From JACDBZ01 sp038233215 (GTDB lineage: Bacteria; Chloroflexota; Limnocylindria; QHBO01): a stretch of 5,459 nt of DNA. Shown here in pieces: positions 1 through 5,178 of the stretch. The DNA lies in contig JBBSML010000063.1 in the NCBI GenBank assembly GCA_038233215.1, forward strand, positions 1 to 5,459. Direction: 5' to 3'. Within the stretch, counting starts at the first letter, position 1; each line of letters begins with the position of its first letter. The notes under the pieces are model-generated. The model did not search any database and was not told where the DNA came from. It saw only the letters and a program-made list of their open reading frames with translations. The position numbers and the translations under genes were made by a program.

Positions 1-1
1 C

Positions 2-115
2 CTCGCGACCCCGCTCGCCGAAGCTGGGGAACCGGTTCCCGTCAGCCCCCGAGGTGTCCGCCGGCGGGACCTGCTCGGCGGGCTCGTCCACGAGTACCAC
101 GGGCTTGCGGCGTAA
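2..115 (+). pseudogene. C-terminal end of a probable transposase/integrase, cut by the window edge
   Basis: An open frame enters from the left edge and stops at TAA 113-115, giving 37 residues. The tail reads RRRDLLGGLVHEYHGLAA. A GG-[LI]-[IV]-HEY tail of this kind is familiar to me from rve-type (DDE) transposases of IS481/IS3-like elements; this is recollection, not a search. No catalytic residue lies inside the window, so neither the family nor intactness can be judged. A small hairpin follows the stop by 7 nt. Everything from here to the marR gene lacks a convincing gene, which suits the edge of a mobile element. The upstream part may be complete outside the window, so 'partial' is safer than 'broken'. 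Confidence 0.5.
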
Positions 116-122
116 TCGAATC

Positions 123-137
123 GGGGTTTTCGACCCC
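123..137 (+). terminator. Small hairpin after the transposase tail
   Basis: GGGGT (123-127) pairs with ACCCC (133-137) around the loop TTTCG, beginning 7 nt after the TAA at 115. The stem is only 5 bp and no T-run follows, so it is a weak terminator candidate. It could instead be part of the element's end. Confidence 0.25.
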
Positions 138-503
138 CACGGGCCTCCGCGGGCATCGGACTTCGGATGAGTCGCTCCAGCGCAGCATCTGACTTGTCGG
201 AAAGCGCCCGGCTCCTCATGCCGATTGATCCGCTGATTCGTACTCGCGGCGCCCACGATAGGTATATTTGCTGCACGTCCTCGACACCTGCCGGGGGACG
301 CCATGCAACCGAGACCGTCTCGGGAAGCGCTAGGGTGAGCCCGAATTCGGCGGCATCCGGTGCAACGAACTGGGGACCTCGGTGGTGCTGGTGGAGGAGG
401 AGAACGTCCTATCTCACATCCCGAGATGAATCTCGAGGAGACAGATGGCATGGGGAATCCAGGCATTCTTGACCAATCGGGGCAAGGTCGGTCGGAAGGG
501 CTG

Positions 504-627
504 AAGCACCCTTATAAGCACCCTTATGGAATCGCACCATGCATCCCACAGCGACTCAAACGCGCTCAATCGACCCACGTTGGGACGCGTGACACGGAAA
601 TACCGCGCATCCGGTATGCGGTACCAG
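504..627 (+). repeat. Repeat unit copy A (CCCTTAT pair plus 18-mer)
   Basis: CCCTTAT occurs at 509-515 and 521-527, inside a perfect tandem 12-mer AAGCACCCTTAT (504-515, 516-527). The 18-mer TCCGGTATGCGGTACCAG follows at 610-627; its core GGTA-N5-TACC is an inverted repeat. Copy B at 1984-2102 has the same two CCCTTAT motifs 12 bp apart and the same 18-mer at the same distance (102 bp from the first CCCTTAT to CCGGTATG in both). The intervening bases are mostly diverged, with one more partly similar block just upstream of the 18-mer if a 1-nt shift is allowed. This looks like two old copies of one element, or two instances of one multi-site binding region. Its identity is unknown. Confidence 0.7.
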
Positions 628-635
628 ACTTTGAA

Positions 636-657
636 CCCGATCCACGCTCGGATCGGG
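636..657. repeat. Perfect 8-bp hairpin downstream of repeat copy A
   Basis: CCCGATCC (636-643) and GGATCGGG (650-657) are exact reverse complements around the loop ACGCTC. It starts 8 bases after the 18-mer of repeat copy A. No T-run follows. Copy B has a CCCGAT after its 18-mer but no matching second arm, so the hairpin itself is not shared. Confidence 0.5.
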
Positions 658-748
658 CTCGTCGGCCTCGACCCACTGGCATTGCCAAGAGTCCGGCCGC
701 AGTCCCGTCGACCGCATCCGCGAAGACGCGAAGGTGGGGCGGATCAAG

Positions 749-1267
749 CTAGCCGGCGTCCGGGAAGTCCGCAGGGGCGGCGTCGTGCCACCACGGCCAG
801 AGCGCGTCGGCGACCGCCCGGTGCTGGGCGGGCATCAGCCGCCGCCCGAACTCGCGCTCGATGACCTCCCGGTGTCGGGCAATTGCCGCGGTATAGCGTT
901 GCCGGCCGTCGGCGGTGAGCACCACCCGGACGCCGCGACGGTCGCCGGGTACCGGCTCGCGCCGGACCAGGCCGGCGGCCTCAATGCGGTCCACCAGCCG
1001 GGTCAGCCCGCCGCGGGTGAAGAGCGCGAGCTCCTCCAGCTCCTGCATACGGAGGCCGGCCGGCCCCGCATCGGCGAGCCGCGAGAGCACGTCGAACCAC
1101 GTCAACGGGAAGCCATCGTGCTCCAGCATGTCGAGCTCGGCGATCCTGAGGACCCGGGCGCTCGCGAACAGGACCCCGCGCCAGGCGTCGAACCAGGTCT
1201 CGTCGGCCGCCGGAGACTCGTCGTTCGGTTGCATGGCGACAGCGTACGCCAGCTCTCCTGTCTTCAC
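749..1267 (-). CDS. MarR-family transcriptional regulator
   Basis: The 172-residue product has the length and order of a MarR-type winged-helix repressor: N-terminal helices, a helix-turn-helix around residues 70-105 (MQELEELALFTRGGLTRLVDRIEAAGLV), then the wing with VPGDRRGVRVVLTADGR, which matches the family's D-x-R-x-x-x-V-x-LT signature, and C-terminal dimerisation helices. MarR proteins bind palindromes as dimers and usually release DNA on binding a small, often phenolic, ligand. The start is uncertain: GTG at 1267 has only a weak AGGG upstream, and the in-frame ATG at 1234 has no good site at proper spacing. The gene is divergent from the small ABM-like gene at 1376, with a 108-bp shared region, so it probably controls that gene and itself. 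The ligand cannot be read from the sequence. Its frame looks intact, unlike most of the window. Confidence 0.9.
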   Translation of the reverse strand: MKTGELAYAVAMQPNDESPAADETWFDAWRGVLFASARVLRIAELDMLEHDGFPLTWFDVLSRLADAGPAGLRMQELEELALFTRGGLTRLVDRIEAAGLVRREPVPGDRRGVRVVLTADGRQRYTAAIARHREVIEREFGRRLMPAQHRAVADALWPWWHDAAPADFPDAG

Positions 1268-1277
1268 AACTACCCTA

Positions 1278-1306
1278 TTGACAGTCTCTGCCGGTACAGA
1301 TATTGT
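1278..1306 (+). promoter_or_regulatory. Sigma70-type promoter of the ABM-like gene
   Basis: A perfect TTGACA (1278-1283) is followed after 17 bp by TATTGT (1301-1306), 4 of 6 to the -10 consensus. A start of transcription near 1313 would give a leader of about 60 nt before the ATG at 1376. The -35 box lies just 11 bp upstream of the GTG start of the divergent marR gene, so polymerase here would sit across both transcription units' control DNA. Confidence 0.6.
1285..1300. promoter_or_regulatory. Imperfect palindrome between -35 and -10, possible MarR operator
   Basis: TCTCTGCCGGTACAGA matches its reverse complement at 12 of 16 positions and is centred on CCGG. It fills almost the entire spacer between the -35 and -10 boxes. 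MarR dimers typically bind 16-20 bp palindromes in just such a position, so repression of the small gene by the divergent regulator is a reasonable inference. No second copy was noticed. Confidence 0.4.
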
Positions 1307-1375
1307 CGAAGCACGATCATTCGGTCAGGCGGCGAGAGGTCCCCGCCGCGGCCTGAGTGATCCGGGAGACATCCG

Positions 1376-1645
1376 ATGGCCACGCTGTTCGTTCGACACA
1401 CGGTCGCCGACTACGCCGCCTGGCGCCGCATCTTCGACGACTTCGCCCCCACCCAGAAGGCGCTGGGCGTGACCGACAAGGCGGTCTACCAGGCCACCGA
1501 CAACGCGAATGACATCACGGTCACCCATGACTTCGCCACGCTGGAGGCCGCCAAGGCCTTCGCCGGCAGCCCGGAGCTCAAGACGGCGATGCACGACGCC
1601 GGCGTGACCTCGGCGCCGACAATCTGGTTCACGACCCGGGCCTGA
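1376..1645 (+). CDS. Small ABM-like (dimeric alpha-beta barrel) protein
   Basis: An 89-residue protein with ATG preceded by GGGAG (1364-1368) at 7-nt spacing. It opens with ATLFVRHTVADYAAW and carries the stretch VYQATDNANDITVTHDF, then a helix with LEAAKAFAGSPELKTAM and ends in APTIWFTTRA. This layout (beta strand, DYxxWRRxFD helix, central strands, AKAFxxSPELKxAM helix, last strand) is that of small antibiotic-biosynthesis-monooxygenase-like or 'cyclase'-labelled proteins with a ferredoxin-like fold that dimerise into a barrel. The biochemical role of this subgroup is not established, so I claim only the fold. It is divergent from marR, has a good promoter, and is followed by two hairpins, so it is probably a single-gene transcription unit controlled by that regulator. 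Frame and codon use look intact. Confidence 0.85.
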   Translation: MATLFVRHTVADYAAWRRIFDDFAPTQKALGVTDKAVYQATDNANDITVTHDFATLEAAKAFAGSPELKTAMHDAGVTSAPTIWFTTRA

Positions 1646-1685
1646 TCCGCGAGCCTGCCGTGGGCGGGCCGAACAGCTTCGACGG

Positions 1686-1711
1686 CAGCGGGCGCCCACG
1701 GGCGCCCGCTG
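1686..1711 (+). terminator. Strong GC hairpin downstream of the ABM-like gene
   Basis: CAGCGGGCGCCC (1686-1697) and GGGCGCCCGCTG (1700-1711) are exact reverse complements; a realistic fold has an 11-bp stem with a CACG loop. It lies about 40 nt after the stop at 1645. There is no clear T-run (GTTCGATT follows), as is common in GC-rich hosts. A second hairpin, CGACGCCacGGCGTCG, follows at 1726-1741. Confidence 0.6.
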
Positions 1712-1725
1712 TTCGATTCCGCGGG

Positions 1726-1741
1726 CGACGCCACGGCGTCG
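1726..1741 (+). terminator. Second hairpin in tandem
   Basis: CGACGCC (1726-1732) pairs perfectly with GGCGTCG (1735-1741) over a 2-nt gap. Coming 14 nt after the first hairpin, it may back up termination or mark a processed 3' end. No T-run is present. Confidence 0.3.
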
Positions 1742-2008
1742 GCCCGGTCGATCAGGGGGTAGGCGTCTCCGGGGCGAACGACCGACTGATCCAACATGGC
1801 GTGGCGACCGGCGTCAGGGCTACCTCGCCATGCCCGCCTCGGTGAGACGCCTGGGAGGGGCTGGGTGGGTCCACTCCGATCGCCCTGCCGCCTCATGGAT
1901 CGCATTGGCCAGCGGAACCTGGAAATGGCGTCTCAGCCTGATAGAGGCGGTTCTCGAGTCGAACACGGTTTGAGAACTCTGGTCCCTTATCCGGACCCTT
2001 ATAGATGC

Positions 2009-2035
2009 TGTCTCATGTGTCTCATGCGTCTCTTG
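2009..2035 (+). repeat. Tandem 9-bp repeat
   Basis: TGTCTCATG (2009-2017) is followed directly by TGTCTCATG (2018-2026) and a degenerate third unit CGTCTCTTG (2027-2035). The last part of the array (CATGCGTCTC, 2023-2032) can pair with GAGACGTATG (2058-2067), one G-T pair included, across a 25-nt loop. It lies inside repeat copy B and has no counterpart in copy A. Confidence 0.6.
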
Positions 2036-2065
2036 GATGTGCTGGCTGTACCCGACTGAGACGTA

Positions 2066-2077
2066 TGAAACGTTTCA
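2066..2077. promoter_or_regulatory. Perfect 12-bp palindrome resembling a LacI-family operator
   Basis: TGAAACGTTTCA is fully self-complementary with a central CG, the shape seen in operators of LacI/GalR-family proteins such as CcpA and PurR. No LacI-family gene is in the window, and no promoter boxes were found around it, so the regulatory reading is inference. Confidence 0.35.
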
Positions 2078-2386
2078 CCAGGAGTCCGGTATGCGGTACC
2101 AGCATTCATCTCGAAGGCCCGATTTGGAGCACGATCGACCCTGTTCACGGCCGTGCACCCTTGACGCGTACCCTTTCCAGTCTCTCGCGCCTGGTCGGTC
2201 GGCCTCACCTGTCCGACTTGGCATCAGCGTCCACGCGAGCTTGGTTCCACCTCCGCCGCCGGCGCTAATGCGCTTGGCCCTTGCGCGGCTCAGCCCTGCG
2301 TGCGGACACTAGTCACTATGGCGACCCTCCGATCACTGAGCGCCGCGCTGAGGCACTCAGGATGGCCAAGATGGTTAACCTGAGCC

Positions 2387-3199
2387 ATGCGAGCCCCGGA
2401 AACCCACTATGCGAAGAGCGGCGACGTCAATATCGCTTACCAGGTCGTTGGTGATGGGCCACGCGACCTTGTCCTTGTCCCGGGCTTCGTCTCACATCTC
2501 GACAATGACTGGGACGACCCGCGCTCGGCGCACCTTCTCGAGCGACTCGCGTCATTCTCCAGGCTGATTCGATTCGACAAGCGTGGCACCGGTCTGTCAG
2601 ATCGGCCGGGTGGACTTCCGGATCTTGAGACCCGGATGGACGACGTGCGCGCGGTCATGGACGCGGCGGGATCTGAGCGCGCCACGCTGTTCGGCTACTC
2701 GGAAGGCGGACCGATGAGCTGCCTCTTCGCGGCCACCCACCCGGATCGAACGACGGCGCTGGTCCTCTACGGCACCTACGCCAAACGGGTGGACCCAGAC
2801 GATGACTATCCGTGGGTCGCGACCGGGGAGCAACGTCAGGCGTATGCCGATCAAATCGAACGCGAGTGGGGATTCGAATCGGATCTGGGAACCATGGCGC
2901 CCAACGCCGATGCTGCGCTGACGGCATGGTGGCGTGCGCGGGCCAGGGCGTCGGCAAGCCCGGGTGCGGCCCGCGCACTGATCCTGATGAACAGCCGCAT
3001 CGACGTCCGTCATGTCCTGCCCACCATCCGGGTGCCCACCCTCGTCCTACATCGCAGCGGGGACCGCGATTCGCGACTCGAGGAGGGCCTGTACCTCGCC
3101 GATCACATTTCGGGCGCACGCTTTGTCGAGCTCGCCGGCGCGGACCACATCCCATGGATCGACGCCGACCAGATCGTCGACGAATCGAGGAGTTTCTGA
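2387..3199 (+). pseudogene. Alpha/beta hydrolase domain of a frameshifted hydrolase-cyclase fusion
   Basis: The frame gives 270 residues starting MRAPETHYAKSGDVNIAYQV, the usual start of hydrolase-adenylate/guanylate cyclase fusion proteins (Rv1900c/LipJ-like), which supports the ATG at 2387 despite no clear ribosome binding site. The fold is visible: oxyanion region VPGF (31-34), FDKRGTGLSDRP (63-74), nucleophile elbow GYSEGGP with Ser105, Asp226 in HRSGDRD, and His254 in GADHIPW, a complete triad. The last residues, DESRSF, are out of frame: reading an extra A near 3184 restores VDEIEEFLTGV and joins the cyclase frame, for a product of about 440 residues, the family's normal size. The hydrolase domain itself is therefore full length and might fold alone. 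The substrate is not known. The break could be a real mutation or a sequencing error in the AA run. Confidence 0.85.
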
Positions 3200-3708
3200 C
3201 CGGCGTGCGGCGGGGTCCAGAGCCCGACCGCGTGCTGGCCACCGTCCTGCTAACCGACATCGTCGGGTCCTCCGAGCATGCAGCGGAGCTCGGTGACCGC
3301 CGCTGGCGTGAGCTGCTGGAGGCGCACCATGCCCTCGTGCGCGGCGAGCTTGCTCGCTGGCGGGGACGGGAGGTCGACACGGCTGGGGATGGGTTCCTCG
3401 CCACCTTTGACGGGCCCGCGCGGGCGATCCGCTGCGCCTGCGCAATCCGCGATGGCCTGCATGCGCTCGGCCTGGAGATTCGAGCCGGGCTACACACCGG
3501 GGAATGCGAAATCATCAGCGGCAAGGTTGGCATCGCGGTCCATACCGCTGCCCGCGTGGCCGCTCGGGCTGCGCCTGGCGAGGTACTCGTCTCTGGGACG
3601 GTCCGCGACCTGATCGCCGGGTCGGGGATCGAGCTCGAGGACCGGGGCGTCCATTCGCTGAAGGGGATTCCCTGGGAGTGGCCGCTGCTGGCGGTGCGGC
3701 GACTGTAG
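3187..3708 (+). pseudogene. Class III nucleotide cyclase domain, second half of the broken fusion
   Basis: From EEFLTGV at 3187 the frame runs to TAG 3706-3708. It shows the class III cyclase catalytic core: VLLTDIVGSSEHAAELGD with the first metal Asp, TAGDGFLATFDGPARAI with the second metal Asp, the HTGECE strand, AVHTAARV with the transition-state Arg, and the PGEVLVSGTVRDL and DRGVHSLKG segments at the end. The usual substrate Lys before GDG is Asp (EVDTAGDGF) and the usual Asn of VNxAAR is His, so nucleotide choice and activity cannot be assumed. It could be translated on its own from GTG 3205 (167 residues), 5 nt after the hydrolase stop, with GAGGAG at 3187-3192 upstream. Alternatively it is simply the lost half of a single-base frameshift. 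The domain is otherwise full length. Confidence 0.85.
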
Positions 3709-3714
3709 AAGTAC

Positions 3715-4262
3715 CCGGCGACGTGGGAACTCGCGCTATTGAGGTAGTCCGCGCCGCATTGCCCATGGCGTCGAGGTCGGAGACTTGTGTGCATGACCGA
3801 ACCCGAGCCCAGCTACGGAGAGGCGCATAACGGGAGCACTCAGCGTCGGGGGCCGGCCGCGCAGGCGATCACCTCATCGGCTCGCGACATCGCCCCGGGC
3901 GGCTGCAATCGCATGCCTACCGCTTTGGACTCCGCAGCATCGAAGGGATTGCCCTCCCGCACGAGCTCCTGCGCCGCGTCATGAGATCCCTGGGTAAGCC
4001 CCAGACCGCAGGCGGCTGTCCCGTCCAGGTGCAGCCAGCTGCCGAACTCCATCGCAAGGTCGGCATGGGACGGATGGGGTCCGCGTCGGTATTCACGGGT
4101 GCCGGCAGTCGCGATCACGCCATCGGCACGACGCCGGCCGGCCGGCCCGCCTCAAGTACGCGCCGCAGTTCGTCGAGCTGGAGACGCCCGCCGCCGTCGA
4201 CTGGAATCCCCACTACGGCCTCCCGACCCAGCCCGGGTACTGCGGCCGCACACCAATCGCCT
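3715..4262 (-). pseudogene. Degraded PLP-dependent decarboxylase-like remnant
   Basis: Family-like pieces appear in order on the minus strand but in changing frames. Frame one (about 4262-4118) reads GLGREAVVGIPVDGGGRL and continues to GRPAGVVPMA before TGA at 4117-4115. The next frame begins GVIATAGT (4118-4098). A further frame gives VNTDADPIRPM (about 4096-4064), matching the family's NTGAxDPI. Then ADLAMEFGSWLHLDGT (WLHLD at 4037-4023) contains the Asp expected to face the PLP nitrogen. Further on are SRADEV, then MGNAA (3766-3752) and, shifted by two bases, DYLN (3749-3738), like the RAAMGxxAxYL region. The catalytic HKW motif was not found. Group II PLP decarboxylases and the related proteins labelled 'aspartate aminotransferase family' are the closest match I know. 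With at least four frame changes, no N-terminus and no C-terminus, it is non-functional. Confidence 0.55.
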
Positions 4263-4274
4263 CGGACGTCCCGT

Positions 4275-4520
4275 TCATGTGTTGCTTGGCGCATGGCCAG
4301 GCGCGCGGGCGCGTAGGCCGGCGCCGATCGTGCCGTAGTCGGCGGCGTTCGAATGTTGGGGGGCGCCGGCGAAGATGTCACCGCCAGGGATGATCTCCAC
4401 GTCGACGAACCTGGCGCCCGCCACGAGCTTGGATAGCTCGGGCGCCAGCAGGCCCCCGGCGATGCAGCCGGTCCACAGGCTGACGTCCTGCTTCGAGCCC
4501 TCGGGGACGGGGCGGCCCAA
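4275..4520 (-). pseudogene. C-terminal fragment of an ArsM-like methyltransferase
   Basis: About 80 residues ending at TGA (4277-4275). The reading RPVPEGSKQDVSLWTGCIAG followed by GARFVDVEIIPGG and SNAADYGTIGAGLRARAP matches the C-terminal part of SAM-dependent methyltransferases of the arsenite-methyltransferase type, which have WxGCxAGA, AGFxDVEI and a final RARKP stretch. The SAM-binding Rossmann domain (D-x-G-x-G-x-G) that should precede it is absent: upstream of about 4520 the frame loses similarity. It is thus roughly the last quarter of a protein that normally has 250-300 residues. It lies head to head with the 4580 gene, which also lacks its beginning. Arsenic as substrate is only one possibility for this family. 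Confidence 0.55.
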
Positions 4521-4548
4521 CCCAGGCGCAGCCGGATGATCTCCACGT
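4388..4548 (+). repeat. 15-bp direct repeat at the methyltransferase junction
   Basis: GGATGATCTCCACGT occurs at 4388-4402, inside the methyltransferase fragment (DVEII on the minus strand), and again at 4534-4548, at the place where that fragment and the 4580 gene both lose their beginnings. The copies are 146 bp apart. Flanking bases are only loosely similar. Confidence 0.6.
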
Positions 4549-4579
4549 TGAACTCGCCATCGAATGCCACCCGCGCAGG

Positions 4580-5014
4580 GTGGTCCTCACCGCGGACGTC
4601 CGGTGGGACCGAACGAGCCTGCTCCCCGGCGGGTTGGCGAACCTCGACCAGTACGGCGACGTGCTGGTCCTGGACCAATCCAGCGAGGAGGTATGGCGGC
4701 TCGACAACTCCCCGATGCTCGTCCATGCGAAGACCGGGAACACGGTGGCCGAGCCGGGCGAGGCGTACGCCCCCAACCAGGAGCGCACGGTTCTGGCGCT
4801 GCGGGGCATGCACGTCATCCAGATCGGTTGGGACGCGCTCGAGCCGGACGTCACCTACCGCGCGACCTGGATCTTCGTTGCAAATGACCATATTCGCGAC
4901 CCCGACATGCTCCAGGTCGGCGTCGAGTACATCCACGCCGATCGCTTCCGCTGGGAGACGCTCGCCGACTGCTCGCGCGGCATCCGTGAGCCGTTCGTCA
5001 GCGACTGGCCCTGA
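4580..5014 (+). CDS. Hypothetical protein, probably missing its N-terminus
   Basis: From GTG 4580 the frame gives 144 residues ending at TGA 5012-5014. Nearly every third codon position is G or C and the translation is rich in W, Y, D and I (VLTADVRWDRTSLLP, HVIQIGWDALEPDVTYRATW, VEYIHADRFRWETL), so this strand is the coding one, not the overlapping minus-strand frame. No signal peptide, membrane segment or known domain is recognised. There is no ribosome binding site before GTG 4580, and the frame stays open upstream with similar composition (ELAIECHPRRVV), which suggests the true start was lost at the junction with the methyltransferase fragment near 4520-4560. It converges with the HAD fragment, whose stop is 44 nt away. 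The function is unknown. Confidence 0.6.
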   Translation: MVLTADVRWDRTSLLPGGLANLDQYGDVLVLDQSSEEVWRLDNSPMLVHAKTGNTVAEPGEAYAPNQERTVLALRGMHVIQIGWDALEPDVTYRATWIFVANDHIRDPDMLQVGVEYIHADRFRWETLADCSRGIREPFVSDWP

Positions 5015-5058
5015 GCGGACTGAGCGGCTCAAGCCCGTGAGGACGACCGGCGGTGCGC

Positions 5059-5178
5059 TCAGGTGGCGAGGAGCTCCTCCAGTGACTGCACGACACGGTC
5101 GGCGGCGGAGACATCGGTCTCGACGAAGAGGGGAACGGCGATGCAGGTCAGCCCGGCAGCCTTCGCGACCGCCTCACC
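5059..5178 (-). pseudogene. C-terminal end of a HAD-family hydrolase, truncated by an insertion element
   Basis: Reading leftward, 39 codons end at TGA (5061-5059). They read EAVAKAAGLTCIAVP, then SAADRVVQSLEELLAT. This is the classic end of HAD-type phosphatases (beta-phosphoglucomutase/CbbY-like), where the DSxxGxxAAxAAGM segment with the last catalytic Asp leads into a CVAVP strand and an AADxVxxSLxEL helix. The catalytic part is gone: the match stops at about 5178, where the leader of the IS256-type element starts. The element therefore probably inserted into this gene and separated its 5' part, which may survive beyond the right edge. Substrate unknown. Confidence 0.7.

Larger units (their letters stand above)
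116..748. other. Left intergenic stretch without a convincing gene
   Basis: About 630 bases with several short open frames on both strands, none with a recognisable product or a convincing ribosome binding site. What it does hold: a short palindrome CGAGATgaATCTCG at 422-435, a perfect tandem 12-bp repeat at 504-527, the 18-mer TCCGGTATGCGGTACCAG at 610-627, and a perfect 8-bp hairpin at 636-657. The 504-627 block has a counterpart at 1984-2102 on the other side of the marR/ABM pair. I see no promoter that clearly serves a neighbour. Confidence 0.5.
1984..2102 (+). repeat. Repeat unit copy B (CCCTTAT pair plus 18-mer)
   Basis: CCCTTAT at 1984-1990 and 1996-2002, 12 bp apart, then TCCGGTATGCGGTACCAG at 2085-2102. 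Spacing equals that of copy A (504-627) to the base, although most of the bases between differ. Same orientation as copy A, about 1475 bp away, with the marR/ABM pair in between. Unlike copy A, the CCCTTAT pair here is not part of a perfect 12-mer tandem, and the interval holds a TGAAACGTTTCA palindrome that copy A lacks. Confidence 0.7.
1742..2386. other. Right intergenic stretch without a convincing gene
   Basis: About 640 bases in which no open frame gives a recognisable protein. It contains repeat copy B (1984-2102), a 9-bp tandem repeat (2009-2035), a long-loop hairpin (2023-2067), a perfect 12-bp palindrome TGAAACGTTTCA (2066-2077), a 10-bp palindrome CACGGCCGTG near 2147-2156, and CTGAGgcaCTCAG at 2348-2360 shortly before the hydrolase gene. 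I could not identify a credible promoter for the hydrolase gene. The density of short symmetrical motifs is higher than expected for idle spacer, but none is tied to a known system. Confidence 0.5.

Noticed and set aside
1..407. Minus-strand open frame without ATG, running from about 407 to the left edge
   Set aside because: It overlaps the transposase tail in antisense, and no segment is recognisable.
331..426. Plus-strand run GIRCNELGTSVVLVEEENVL
   Set aside because: It reads plausibly but is only about 30 codons between stops, with no start and no family I can name.
734..1472. Plus-strand frames of 208 and 185 residues opposite marR
   Set aside because: Antisense to a clear MarR protein and without recognisable motifs.
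1486..1905. Minus-strand frame containing HAMLDQSVVRPGDAYPLIDR
   Set aside because: The stretch looks somewhat protein-like (a VIDR-like tail of zinc-type oxidoreductases was considered), but motif order does not fit and part of the frame is antisense to the ABM-like gene.
661..2206. GTCGGCCTC at 661-669 and 2198-2206 as part of the repeat units
   Set aside because: Distances to the 18-mer differ (50 versus 112 bp), and a 9-mer match is expected by chance in GC-rich DNA.
2655..3794. 379-residue open frame on the minus strand
   Set aside because: It is antisense to the hydrolase-cyclase gene and is rich in Arg, Pro and Ser, as expected for a GC-rich shadow. Only its first codons overlap the decarboxylase remnant.
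4115..5032. 305-residue open frame on the minus strand
   Set aside because: Its upper part (4580-5014) is antisense to a plus-strand gene with much better codon use. Only the last 45 or so codons (4115-4262) resemble a real protein, the decarboxylase fragment, so the long frame is a chance join.
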